DNA from: Cellvibrio sp.
GTDB taxonomy: Bacteria; Pseudomonadota; Gammaproteobacteria; Pseudomonadales; Cellvibrionaceae
Direction of reading: 5' to 3'
NCBI GenBank assembly: GCA_016712405.1
Contig: JADJRD010000003.1
Location: 52,501 to 116,500, forward strand
DNA: 64,000 nucleotides
In this document: piece after piece, positions 1 to 10,542 of the stretch
Layout of the letters: the number at the start of each line of letters is the position of its first letter
How positions within the stretch are numbered: position 1 is the first letter of the stretch
Position numbers and translations under genes: made by a program
Notes under the pieces: generated by a model
Told to the model about the DNA's origin: nothing
Database searches by the model: none
The model's input: the letters and a program-made list of their open reading frames with translations, nothing else

Positions 1-2207
<2,207 letters not shown>

Positions 2208-2411
2208 ATAACAGAATCAACTGTTTATGATCAACACAGATTATGAATACACGCAGGACGTTAAGTGAAATATCTCAATAGAGATAGAGCGATACACAAA
2301 ACATCAACAGCTAATACTTTACACTTCACCACCCTATTTGAGATCGATATGGCAGGATCTAACAGTTAACCCTGTAAAACATCCATTAAGACCTTATCAC
2401 TCATAACGAAT

Positions 2412-2529
2412 TGCTTGACGACCATAGCAAGTTGGAACCACCTGATCCCATCCCGAACTCAGAAGTGAAACGACTTAGCGCCGATGGTAGTGTGGGGTTT
2501 CCCCATGTGAGAGTAGGTCATCGTCAAGC
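2412..2529 (+). rRNA. rrf: 5S ribosomal RNA
   Basis: About 118 bases, with complementary ends (tgcttgacga at the start, tcgtcaagca at the end) and the typical internal ggaaccacctgatccc and cccgaactcagaagtgaaac segments. It closely resembles the Pseudomonas-type 5S. It lies about 200 bases after the 23S end and directly before the operon terminator, so it ends an rRNA operon running on the plus strand. Confidence 0.97.
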
Positions 2530-2540
2530 ACCTAATACTA

Positions 2541-2572
2541 ACCCGCCCTTCCCAGAAGGGCGGGTTTTTTAT
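2541..2572 (+). terminator. rRNA operon terminator
   Basis: Perfect GC-rich stem (acccgccctt / aagggcgggt) with a short loop, followed by a run of T. This is a classical Rho-independent terminator 12 bases after 5S. Confidence 0.93.
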
Positions 2573-2677
2573 TTCCGGTCTTTATTGTTTAAACATTCTT
2601 GAATTTCAATTAAGGCGAAATACTCATCCATTAATTACTCTATAATCTCATCGTTTCCTTAATATCAGGTATTGGTT

Positions 2678-3451
2678 ATGCATGAGGTTCATCGACAAGA
2701 ATATCTGACATCCATGGGGATTGAATCCTATATTCCGCGTTGGAGAATTCCATTTGCCGCTGAATCTCATTTATGTGATCAGTCATATGATTTGTGTAGT
2801 GAAACAAAACAAGACTCAATAGTTGCGACTTCTGAAGCGAATACTTTTGATGCCTCCTTAAATAATATAGTCCCAGCGATTGATTTGCAGCAAGTGTTAA
2901 AGAGTGTTTCGGAAAAGCCTGTAGTCAAAAACTCTCCCTTTCGAGCTGATGAGATTCTGCAGCAAGTTGAAAGTAAAGCATTACATCTTGTTCAGCCTTT
3001 TTCTTTGAGTGTATGGAGACCGGCACCTGATTTTTTAATCTTGGCTGCGCGTAATTTAAATGCTATGCCTACGGAGCTGTTGTTGAATAATTTTCTTCGT
3101 TTTCATTTAAATCTGCCTCAGCTTACGCTGTCAGAGGAAGTGTTGCGCTGGCCTGCAATAGAAAATAACAAGATTGCATTAACTGAACATAATGCAATCG
3201 CAGAATTGCAAACATGGTTAAGTGTCCAACATGAATTTCAACCAATAAATCGTTTGTGGTTTTTTGGGGGTATATATCGCTATTTTGTTTCTGATTTATT
3301 GAAGTTGGCTGATGAATCCCATATTAACTCTTGCGATATTTATCTGGATCAATTTAATGTAAAACAACCCATCACAGCAAAAATATTTCCTGATATGACT
3401 CGATTTTTGCAGCAACCAGAATTGAAAGAACAGCTCCTGTCTTTGGTATAA
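2678..3451 (+). CDS. HolD-like protein upstream of rimI (putative DNA polymerase III psi subunit)
   Basis: A 257-residue protein, about twice the length of E. coli HolD. The N-terminus (EYLTSMGIESYIPRW) resembles the HolD start, which binds the clamp-loader/SSB interface. The C-terminal 130 residues contain a hydrophobic strand-like segment (FLILAARNLN) and a HolD-like alpha/beta pattern, with a poorly conserved acidic stretch between. In E. coli holD lies directly upstream of rimI, and the same order is seen here, 12 bases apart. I infer a replication clamp-loader accessory subunit, but sequence similarity is weak. ATG at 2678 is preferred to the TTG at 2672 because of spacing to an AGGT-like site. 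A TATAAT box lies at 2641-2646. Confidence 0.55.
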   Translation: MHEVHRQEYLTSMGIESYIPRWRIPFAAESHLCDQSYDLCSETKQDSIVATSEANTFDASLNNIVPAIDLQQVLKSVSEKPVVKNSPFRADEILQQVESKALHLVQPFSLSVWRPAPDFLILAARNLNAMPTELLLNNFLRFHLNLPQLTLSEEVLRWPAIENNKIALTEHNAIAELQTWLSVQHEFQPINRLWFFGGIYRYFVSDLLKLADESHINSCDIYLDQFNVKQPITAKIFPDMTRFLQQPELKEQLLSLV

Positions 3452-3463
3452 AACCTGAACTCT

Positions 3464-3931
3464 ATGATTGAATTAGTTACTTTTTCAGGTATGACTTTGC
3501 AACTTCGAGAATTGTTGGAAAGTGATATTGATCAGATTATGAAGCTTGAAAAAAGTGCGCACAGTCATCCTTGGCGTCGATCCAGTTTTGAAGATTGTTT
3601 AAAAGGTCGACAAAAGTGTTGGCTTGCTGAACATAAAAATACACTAGTGGGATATGTGGTTGTTACTCATGGTGGCGGTGATGCGGAATTATTGAATTTA
3701 GCTGTGTCACCTGATGTACAGCGAAAGGGTATAGGCCAATTATTGTTAGCTCAAGCGTTGGAATTGGTTCAAGGAAAAGCGGACATGTTATTTTTGGAGG
3801 TGCGTGTGTCTAATCATAAGGCAATCGCACTTTATTCACGAGAAGGTTTTTTTGAGACAGGAAACCGAAAAAACTATTATCCAACCAATAATGGGTACGA
3901 AGATGCGTTGTTGATGGCGAAACAACTTTGA
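3464..3931 (+). CDS. rimI: Ribosomal protein S18-alanine N-acetyltransferase RimI
   Basis: A GNAT-family protein of 155 residues that acetylates the N-terminal alanine of ribosomal protein S18 using acetyl-CoA. Visible family features are the acetyl-CoA binding stretch (VQRKGIGQLLL, about residues 86-96), the preceding strand ELLNLAVSP, and the C-terminal NxxAIALYxxxGF motif (NHKAIALYSREGF) typical of RimI. It follows the HolD-like gene by 12 bases and precedes the MATE gene by 9, so the three are probably cotranscribed. A second in-frame ATG at 3491 could be the real start; ribosome binding sites are weak for both. Confidence 0.93.
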   Translation: MIELVTFSGMTLQLRELLESDIDQIMKLEKSAHSHPWRRSSFEDCLKGRQKCWLAEHKNTLVGYVVVTHGGGDAELLNLAVSPDVQRKGIGQLLLAQALELVQGKADMLFLEVRVSNHKAIALYSREGFFETGNRKNYYPTNNGYEDALLMAKQL

Positions 3932-3940
3932 TCTAATGCC

Positions 3941-5332
3941 ATGACCGATTCTCTGTATAATTCAATCTTTGCGAAAGAAGTCGGTAATTCTATGGCGGTA
4001 CCTATACAGGCGACATTAATTGAAGGCAGAGTTTCGGATCAACTCCGTACACTTGCTATGCCTTTAATTTTGGGTCTGATGGCGACAATGTCGCTCAATG
4101 CAATCGAAACAGTATTTATTGCACATTTGGGTGCTGACCCTCTCGCAGCTTTCAGTTTTACATTCCCTGTGATTATGGTTCTGACCAGTTTGAGTATTGG
4201 TTTGGGTGCGGGTACTTCTTCTGCAATTTCACGCGCAATCGGTGAAGGTGATTCGCATAGAGCTCGTCGACTGGCAACGGATGCCATGACGTTGACTCTC
4301 ATCATTTCTGTGTGTTTTTGTTTGTTGGGTTGGATGACGATAAAACCTCTGTTTCGTTTGCTGGGCGCGACAGACATTTTAATTCCACAAATTTCTGCTT
4401 ACATGGCTATCTGGTACATCAGCGCGCCGTTTTTAATGGTGCCTATGGTGTGTTTGTCTTCATTACGTGCGATGGGAATGAGTCGAGTGCAGGGATATTT
4501 AATGAGTGGTGCAGCACTCTTTAATTTAATGTTGGATCCAATTTTAATTTTTGGTTATTTTGGTGTGCCTGCAATGGGATTGAAAGGTGCTGCTGTAGCG
4601 GCACTGATTACACGAATTTTTATGATCACCATTGCGATTTACATCCTGCATTTTCGTGTTCATATGTTGGTTAATCCATTTCACCGTTGGGTAGATTTAA
4701 AAAAATCCTGGGCAACGATTATCGAAGTGGGCGCGCCGGCAATGGTGGCCAATGTGATTATTCCATTTGCCAGTGCGATAGTGGTAGCGATGGTGGCGAC
4801 TCACGGCGTTGATGCAGTGGCGGGTTTGGGTATTGCGATGCGGATTGAACCTTTGGCCTTAATTGTTTTTTATGCGCTATCGGGTGTTGTAGGGCCATTT
4901 TTTGGACAAAATCTCGGAGCAGGAAAAATTGATCGCTTAAATGAAGCTCTCAATGTATTGACCCGCTTTTGTATTGTATTCGGAATCTTTCTGGCAATTA
5001 TATTGGCAATATTCGGCAGTAAAATTGTCGGTCTTTTTGGTGATCATCAAAGTGCAATACAGACCGCAATCGCTTATTTACTCATTGTGCCTGTTAGTTA
5101 TGGTGCTTATGGTTTGGTCATGTCAGTCAATGGCGCTTTTAATGGTTTGGGCCGCCCTTGGCCTGCCATGATGATATCGGCAGGTAGAGTTTTTTATGTT
5201 TATTTGCCTTTAGCATGGTTGGGTCAATATTTTGGTGGGCTGTATGGTTTGTTTGTGGCAACCAGCCTTGCCAATCTGCTCTTGGGTTGTTGGGCTTGGT
5301 ATTGGTTGAAGAAAACAATACATACTTTATGA
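3941..5332 (+). CDS. MATE family efflux transporter
   Basis: A 463-residue integral membrane protein with about twelve hydrophobic segments in two homologous halves (roughly residues 35-200 and 255-420), the normal MATE size. The first half starts with LAMPLILGLMATMSLNAIETVFIAHLG, shown here only as LAMPLILGLM, where the MATE signature helix is expected. Such proteins export cationic drugs or metabolites with Na+ or H+; the substrate cannot be told from sequence. The start is uncertain: ATG 3941 gives an 17-residue leader before a second ATG at 3992. Short hairpin plus T-run follows the stop (about 5335-5356) and may be a weak terminator before prfC. Confidence 0.9.
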   Translation: MTDSLYNSIFAKEVGNSMAVPIQATLIEGRVSDQLRTLAMPLILGLMATMSLNAIETVFIAHLGADPLAAFSFTFPVIMVLTSLSIGLGAGTSSAISRAIGEGDSHRARRLATDAMTLTLIISVCFCLLGWMTIKPLFRLLGATDILIPQISAYMAIWYISAPFLMVPMVCLSSLRAMGMSRVQGYLMSGAALFNLMLDPILIFGYFGVPAMGLKGAAVAALITRIFMITIAIYILHFRVHMLVNPFHRWVDLKKSWATIIEVGAPAMVANVIIPFASAIVVAMVATHGVDAVAGLGIAMRIEPLALIVFYALSGVVGPFFGQNLGAGKIDRLNEALNVLTRFCIVFGIFLAIILAIFGSKIVGLFGDHQSAIQTAIAYLLIVPVSYGAYGLVMSVNGAFNGLGRPWPAMMISAGRVFYVYLPLAWLGQYFGGLYGLFVATSLANLLLGCWAWYWLKKTIHTL

Positions 5333-5382
5333 AGACTTTTTGTGGTCTTAATTTTTAATTGATAAATCTGGTTTGTTTTTTT

Positions 5383-6959
5383 ATGTTGAACTTAGCGGCA
5401 GAAATCGAAAAGCGACGCACTTTTGCGATTATTTCTCACCCGGATGCGGGTAAAACCACCATGACAGAAAAGTTATTGTTATGGGGTAATGCTATTCAAA
5501 TTGCGGGTTCTGTAAAAGGTAAACGTGGCCCCCACGCAAAATCAGATTGGATGGCAATGGAGCAAGAGCGAGGAATCTCGGTCACATCTTCTGTAATGCA
5601 ATTTCCCTATAACGAACGAATAGTCAATCTGCTGGACACGCCCGGCCATGAAGATTTTTCTGAGGATACTTATCGCACCCTGACTGCTGTGGATTCAGTG
5701 TTGATGATGATTGACGGCGCGAAAGGTGTTGAAGATCGCACGATTAAATTGATGGATGTTTGTCGTTTGCGCGACACGCCAATATTGTCATTTATTAATA
5801 AAATGGATCGTGAAAGTCGTGATCCAGTTGAGTTACTAGATGAAATTGAAAACGTATTAAAAATTACAGCAGCACCTATTAATTGGCCGTTAGGATGCGG
5901 TAAGGAGTTTTTAGGCGTCTACAATTTTTACACAGATACCATTCATGTCTATGAACAAGGTTTTGGGCATACCATCCCCGAAGATACGCAAATTAAAGGA
6001 TTGGAAAGCGACGAAGCAACAGCATTTATGGGTGTCTACGCGAGTGACTTCCGCGAGCAAATAGAATTTGTGCGTGGCGCTACTCATCAGTTTGAGCTTG
6101 AAGAATATTTGGCAGGACGTATGACGCCAGTTTTTTTCGGAACTGCATTGGGGAATTTCGGAGTGCGTGAAATGCTAAATGGATTTGTTGAGTGGGCGCC
6201 ACAACCAATTGCACGTCAAACTAATCAGCGTCTTGTAAAACCCGGCGAAGAAAAATTCAGTGGATTTATTTTAAAATCCAAGCCAATATGGATCCTAAAC
6301 ATAGAGACCGAATTGCCTTTATGCGCGTCTGTTCTGGATCATACCAACAAGGTATGAAAATGAAACATGTGCGTTTGGGTAAAGACATTAAAATTGCAGA
6401 TGCGGTGACCTTTATGGCGGGTGATCGCACTGCTGTTGAAGAAGCGATTTCGGGTGATATTATTGGCTTGCACAATCATGGAACTATTCAAATTGGCGAC
6501 ACATTTACTGAAGGTGAAGAATTAAAATTTACGGGTATTCCACATTTTGCGCCTGAGTTATTTCGGCGTATTCGATTAAAAGATCCGTTGAAAATGAAGC
6601 AATTACAGAAAGGTTTGCAACAATTATCGGAAGAGGGTTCAACACAAGTATTTTTTCCAATGAATAATAACGACATAGTTGTTGGCGCTGTTGGAGTCTT
6701 ACAATTTGAAGTGGTGGCCTATCGTTTAAAAGATGAATATAAAGTAGAAGCCATATACGAACCAGTTAACGTTACTACTGCGCGTTGGTGTGAGTGCAGT
6801 GATGCAAAGAAAATGGAAGAGTTTAAGCGTAAATGTACAGACAATCTGGCATTAGATGGCGGTGGACATTTAACTTATCTTGCACCATCTCGCGTGAATT
6901 TATCATTAACACAAGAGCGGCATCCTGAGGTGGTTTTCAGGGCGACAAGAGAGCACTAG
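5383..6959 (+). CDS. prfC: Peptide chain release factor 3 (frameshifted)
   Basis: RF3 is the GTPase that recycles RF1/RF2 after termination. The GTPase motifs are clear: SHPDAGKTT (P-loop), DTPGHEDF (G3) and NKMDRE (G4), followed by the EF-Tu-like domain 2 and RF3 C-terminal domain (FAPELFRRIRLKDP, ending REH). The frame breaks at about 6269-6275: the first frame reads FSGFILKSKP, while the next frame continues KIQANMDPKHRDR as in other RF3 proteins. Adding one T to the TTTT at 6269-6272 restores a full protein of about 525 residues. I take this as a missing base in the sequence rather than a dead gene. ATG 5383 matches the family N-terminus better than the upstream TTG at 5359. Confidence 0.93.
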
Positions 6960-7129
6960 CTTACGGGTTTGTCTTTAGTCGAGAACAGTGGGCGGGTGGG
7001 GTATCGCGAGGGCTGGATTAGTTAGGCTGGCTTATTGGCTGTCTTGTTTAAAGTCTGGATGACTGACACCACAGACTCAATTATACTCAAAGCTCAATCT
7101 TGTAAGACTTCATCTAATAAGGTAGAAAT

Positions 7130-7687
7130 GTGAGCTCAGCGTCAGATAATAAAGACCTTGTTTGGGATCTTGATACCTTTAATCAGCGCAAAAAAGCGGT
7201 TGATTTTGTGTTGGGATTTGAAAATAAACTCTGTGTTTATTCTTCATCGGTCGAGCAGCTTTATACAAACTACAATATTTTTTTTCCAAAAGAAGAAGAC
7301 CGTAAATTAGTGATTCTTCCCAATCCTTATAGCCCGCACGATACATTCAATGGTATTCCCTCTTCTTCTGTGGTTCCTACAGGCATGGAAATTATTCCTG
7401 GCTTACATGAAGGAAAGTTAAGGCTATTGTTAAGGATTCCATTCAAAAGTGGGCAAGTAAAATATAGAACAGTTCCATTACAACACGGCTTGCAAATTAT
7501 CAAACAACAACGTCCAAACTTGCCTTTTTTGCCTATTTTGATGAAGGGAGATTTGAGAGAACTGGATTCGCATACACCCTGTTTACACTTGCATGCAATC
7601 ATCTTGGATCGATTGGGTGATCATTCCACACTGGAGCGTGGTGGAATTCAGAAGGTAATTGCCGAGCGATTGGCAGTTTTATCCTAA
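7130..7687 (+). CDS. Hypothetical protein, 185 residues
   Basis: I do not recognise this family. It starts with GTG at 7130, preceded by an AAGGT ribosome binding site. The protein is soluble, with no signal peptide or membrane helix, and has mixed alpha/beta character. It contains a Lys/Arg-rich stretch around residues 104-115 and HLHAIILDRLGDH near residue 155. It stands alone between prfC and a convergent TonB-domain gene and shares the hairpin at 7691-7722 with it. Codon use is like its neighbours, so it is probably a real lineage-specific gene. Confidence 0.7.
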   Translation: MSSASDNKDLVWDLDTFNQRKKAVDFVLGFENKLCVYSSSVEQLYTNYNIFFPKEEDRKLVILPNPYSPHDTFNGIPSSSVVPTGMEIIPGLHEGKLRLLLRIPFKSGQVKYRTVPLQHGLQIIKQQRPNLPFLPILMKGDLRELDSHTPCLHLHAIILDRLGDHSTLERGGIQKVIAERLAVLS

Positions 7688-7690
7688 TAG

Positions 7691-7722
7691 ACCGATTCAA
7701 ATCGATTTCGAATTGAATCGGT
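7691..7722. terminator. Bidirectional hairpin between convergent genes
   Basis: Ten-base perfect stem accgattcaa / ttgaatcggt, with 12 bases between the arms. It sits between the stops of the convergent genes ending at 7687 and 7732. A T-rich stretch lies shortly after it on the plus strand. Confidence 0.6.
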
Positions 7723-7731
7723 CCAATGATC

Positions 7732-8883
7732 TTACTTTTTAATCTTCTGTAGCAAAGTAAATCGAATCGGTGCGGCAAACTCGAAGGTGTCACCAACAAC
7801 AGTATTTGGTAATGCAGGGAATGGCGCAGCTCGTTTAATGGCGGCTAGAGCTTCTTTCGTTAGAGCGGAGTATTCGCTTGGAGAGGATGCCACAATATCA
7901 ATGATCTCTCCTTGACGATTGAGGGTTACCGTTATCCTTACGCTGCCTTCTTGGCCTTTTTGTGAGGCTGTAGTTGGATAGCGAACTTTTTTGTTAATTA
8001 ATTTAATTGCTTCTTTCACGTAAAACTGACGAGCCAATAATGATTCTGTTGTGAATGCAGGAGAATCATCATTATCATCATCTTTAACTTTAGGTTTTGA
8101 GGAAGCACTTGCAGTGGTTTTGGTTGTGGTTGACGGAGCGCTACTGCTTGAGGAAGTATCATTCATAGGTGCAAGCGGTGGCAGATCTATGCTGGTTGTT
8201 GTAGGGGGGATATTGACAGCAATACTTGGAATTGAGGATTTTGCTGCGGAGCTAGCTGCCGAAGATTGAGGTTGGGCTGTTCCCGCCCAAGCATATATCT
8301 CTCCTGATCTATAGGAAGCCGGTTTAATTTGATCGAATCTAGCTCTCAGCGTGGCGCCCACATCGCCTACTTTCAGCATATTGTCCTTAAACTCGGAAGA
8401 CAAAGGGATTTTGCCAATCCATGAGGACAATAAGAGTGAAAAAAATGCATCATCTTTGATGTTGCCTAGTACAATACTGTTAATTGATACCTCTACGCCT
8501 TGGCCTCGCGTTAATTGGAAAACAATGTGATCTCCGCTAATGACACGTCCTTTAAAAAGTGAATCAAACTTGACAATATTAGGAGCCTGTTTCGTTAGTA
8601 TTTCGGGATTGTTATTAATCGCCATACCGTCAATCCACATGCGGCTGAATCGTCGGGCCGATATTCCTTCGCTACTTAGTATCTTTAATTCCATGCGCAT
8701 AGGCTGGTTGGCACTAAGTAAAGTGTCAGCATTATTAGTAATAGATTCAGCAAAAAGGGCTCCAATGAACTGTTCTTTGCCTAAGTCTTGATGACTTGCG
8801 ATACCATTGAGCATAGGCTCAGCATGTACAATCGAACTCAATAAAAAAAGACTAATAATGGTTAGGAAATTGAGGCGGCGCAT
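7732..8883 (-). CDS. Secreted protein with chalcone-isomerase-like and TonB C-terminal domains
   Basis: 383 residues with an N-terminal signal peptide (LFLLSSIVHAEP, cleavage near residue 22). Residues about 23-195 resemble bacterial chalcone-isomerase-like domains (FIGALF, RMWIDGMAINNN, GDHIVFQLT). A Ser/Thr/Pro-rich linker covers about 205-275. The C-terminal 100 residues form a TonB_C domain (VRYPTTASQKGQEGSVRITVTLN). Unlike TonB itself there is no N-terminal membrane anchor, so it is probably periplasmic and may bind peptidoglycan or an outer-membrane partner through the TonB fold. No ExbB or TonB receptor lies beside it. Function is unknown; the domain calls come from recognised motifs. 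Confidence 0.75.
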   Translation of the reverse strand: MRRLNFLTIISLFLLSSIVHAEPMLNGIASHQDLGKEQFIGALFAESITNNADTLLSANQPMRMELKILSSEGISARRFSRMWIDGMAINNNPEILTKQAPNIVKFDSLFKGRVISGDHIVFQLTRGQGVEVSINSIVLGNIKDDAFFSLLLSSWIGKIPLSSEFKDNMLKVGDVGATLRARFDQIKPASYRSGEIYAWAGTAQPQSSAASSAAKSSIPSIAVNIPPTTTSIDLPPLAPMNDTSSSSSAPSTTTKTTASASSKPKVKDDDNDDSPAFTTESLLARQFYVKEAIKLINKKVRYPTTASQKGQEGSVRITVTLNRQGEIIDIVASSPSEYSALTKEALAAIKRAAPFPALPNTVVGDTFEFAAPIRFTLLQKIKK

Positions 8884-9061
8884 AGTGTCTTCTCAGTGTT
8901 AGTGGAAATGAAAATCACACGAATGAAGATCAGTATAAACCATAAATGAGAACTTCTCCGTAATTCTTGCCGAAGTGTGCCAGGCTCCTTAACAAGTATG
9001 GAACTTCTTCTATAATGTTTGAATATCAATAAAATGTAAAACACCAGACTGAGAACTCGCG

Positions 9062-9742
9062 ATGATTGAAACTAAACCTAATCACAAACTTTCAAAAGAA
9101 TCCTTGGATTTATTACTTTCAGGCATTCCGTTTTTTAAAGCCTTGAAGCAACAAGATCAGTCACAGTATGAATATCTCGTTAAAGTCTCTCGAGTGCTCG
9201 CTTATGAGCCGGGCGAGATGGTTGTGCAGAAAGGTGAGCAGGATCACTGGTTGTTTTTTTTATTGAAAGGGAAGTTGGCCGTCTATGTAGGGGACAAGGA
9301 AAAAGGAGACTTGGTAAATTTTATAACAGCAGGTGAAGTTTTTGGGGATATAGCACAATTACTTCAGCAGTCAAGGACGGCAACTGTAATCGCCGACAAA
9401 TCTTCTCGCCAGTCAATAGTGTTTGCATTGGATGTAAATGTGTTCGGCACACTGTCCTCAACAGTTCCAACTAGTTTACAAACCAAACTCATTTATTATC
9501 GAAACATGGTCCATAATTTACGATGGAAGTTGGAAGTTTATAGATCCCAGCATTTGCAGCATCCACTGGCTAATAAACATCGGCAGGTTAAACTTTTTAC
9601 AGGTATAAAGGACACGCAAGATGAATTGCGATCTTTGCATGAACAGGCGATATCGCTGGCTACTCTTTTAACTGAGTGGAATGAAGAGTTTGGCAATCTT
9701 CCTGCAGAGGCTGTGTCCGGTGTAAACGAGATGCCTGAATGA
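9062..9742 (+). CDS. Cyclic nucleotide-binding domain protein
   Basis: 226 residues. Residues about 20-135 form a cNMP-binding beta-barrel: GEMVVQKGEQDHWLFFLLKGKLAVY is the typical region, with GEVFGDIAQLLQQSRTATV as phosphate-binding-cassette-like segment (only short parts quoted). The cassette lacks a clear GE...RxA arginine pair in classical form (QQSRTATV keeps R-T-A). The C-terminal 90 residues are helical with no DNA-binding HTH, so this is not a standard CRP regulator; it may act as a sensor or adaptor. It is followed by the PilZ gene 52 bases downstream on the same strand, suggesting a joint nucleotide-second-messenger role (inference). Confidence 0.8.
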   Translation: MIETKPNHKLSKESLDLLLSGIPFFKALKQQDQSQYEYLVKVSRVLAYEPGEMVVQKGEQDHWLFFLLKGKLAVYVGDKEKGDLVNFITAGEVFGDIAQLLQQSRTATVIADKSSRQSIVFALDVNVFGTLSSTVPTSLQTKLIYYRNMVHNLRWKLEVYRSQHLQHPLANKHRQVKLFTGIKDTQDELRSLHEQAISLATLLTEWNEEFGNLPAEAVSGVNEMPE

Positions 9743-9794
9743 TCAGTTATTTTCTCAGATTTATCCAATAATTCATTAAGAGCGAAGTTCTTCC

Positions 9795-10469
9795 ATGAAA
9801 TTCGAAGATTTGAAATTAAGTTATGGATATCCGTTGCAGTTACAAACGGCGGGTGTTGCTGGTCAATCAGAGCGATATTCTTGTCGACTCATTGGATGTT
9901 TGCCTGGGAGAAGTATTTTAGTTTCGGTTCCAAAACATGCAGGTAAATTGGTTCGACTCAAACAAGGACAAAAAATTATCGTTCGTTTGATGATAGATAA
10001 TGGAATAGGTGTATTTGCTGTTCAAGTTGAAATGCAAACAGTTGATCCTTACCCAATTCTGCATTTGAGCTATCCAGAAAGTATTACGTTTAAGGGAATA
10101 CGTGGGGCAACCAGAGTAGGAGTGGAGCAAGCAGTTAGTGTTCGAAACTTATCCGACACTACACTCTTGCCTACTGATGGACTCATTGTTGATATCAGCG
10201 TAACAGGCACTCGAGTCGAGTTAACGGCACCAGTAGGTAAGATAGGTGATGAGGTTGAGTTAGTATCTTCTGTGATGATAATGGAAGTTCAGCGGGAATG
10301 TAGAGTTAAGGCAATCATTCGCTCTCAAGTAGAGACCTTGGAGGATTCGAAGTTAGGAGGCCTCACTACCAGTTACGGGTTGGAGTTTGTTGAAAAAGAA
10401 GAAGAGAGGCGACTGGTTATGTATGCTTTTGTTTATAGTCAGATGGCTATTCAAGAAAACCGATCGTAA
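9795..10469 (+). CDS. PilZ domain protein, YcgR-like flagellar brake type
   Basis: 224 residues. An N-terminal YcgR_N-like beta domain (about residues 5-105) precedes a PilZ domain (about 108-215). The c-di-GMP-binding motifs are present: RGATR (RxxxR) at the start of PilZ and DISVTG (D/NxSxxG) about 25 residues later. Proteins of this build bind c-di-GMP and slow the flagellar motor or act on surface machinery. It is downstream of the cyclic-nucleotide-binding gene and ends at a shared bidirectional terminator. The window also contains HD-GYP and GGDEF-EAL proteins at 49-53 kb that could set the c-di-GMP level. Confidence 0.87.
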   Translation: MKFEDLKLSYGYPLQLQTAGVAGQSERYSCRLIGCLPGRSILVSVPKHAGKLVRLKQGQKIIVRLMIDNGIGVFAVQVEMQTVDPYPILHLSYPESITFKGIRGATRVGVEQAVSVRNLSDTTLLPTDGLIVDISVTGTRVELTAPVGKIGDEVELVSSVMIMEVQRECRVKAIIRSQVETLEDSKLGGLTTSYGLEFVEKEEERRLVMYAFVYSQMAIQENRS

Positions 10470-10487
10470 TTTAATTTTTAGCCCAAC

Positions 10488-10524
10488 AAAAAAGCGAACA
10501 TCGAAAGATGTTCGCTTTTTTTTA
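10488..10524. terminator. Bidirectional terminator between PilZ and algP-like genes
   Basis: A run of A, then the stem aaagcgaaca-tc / ga-tgttcgcttt with a short loop, then a run of T. With A-run and T-run on opposite sides it can stop transcription from both convergent genes. Confidence 0.9.
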
Positions 10525-10542
10525 ACTCAACAACTGAGTTAA

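Noticed and set aside
2208..2411. tRNA in the 23S-5S spacer
   Set aside because: No cloverleaf or conserved T-loop sequence could be found.
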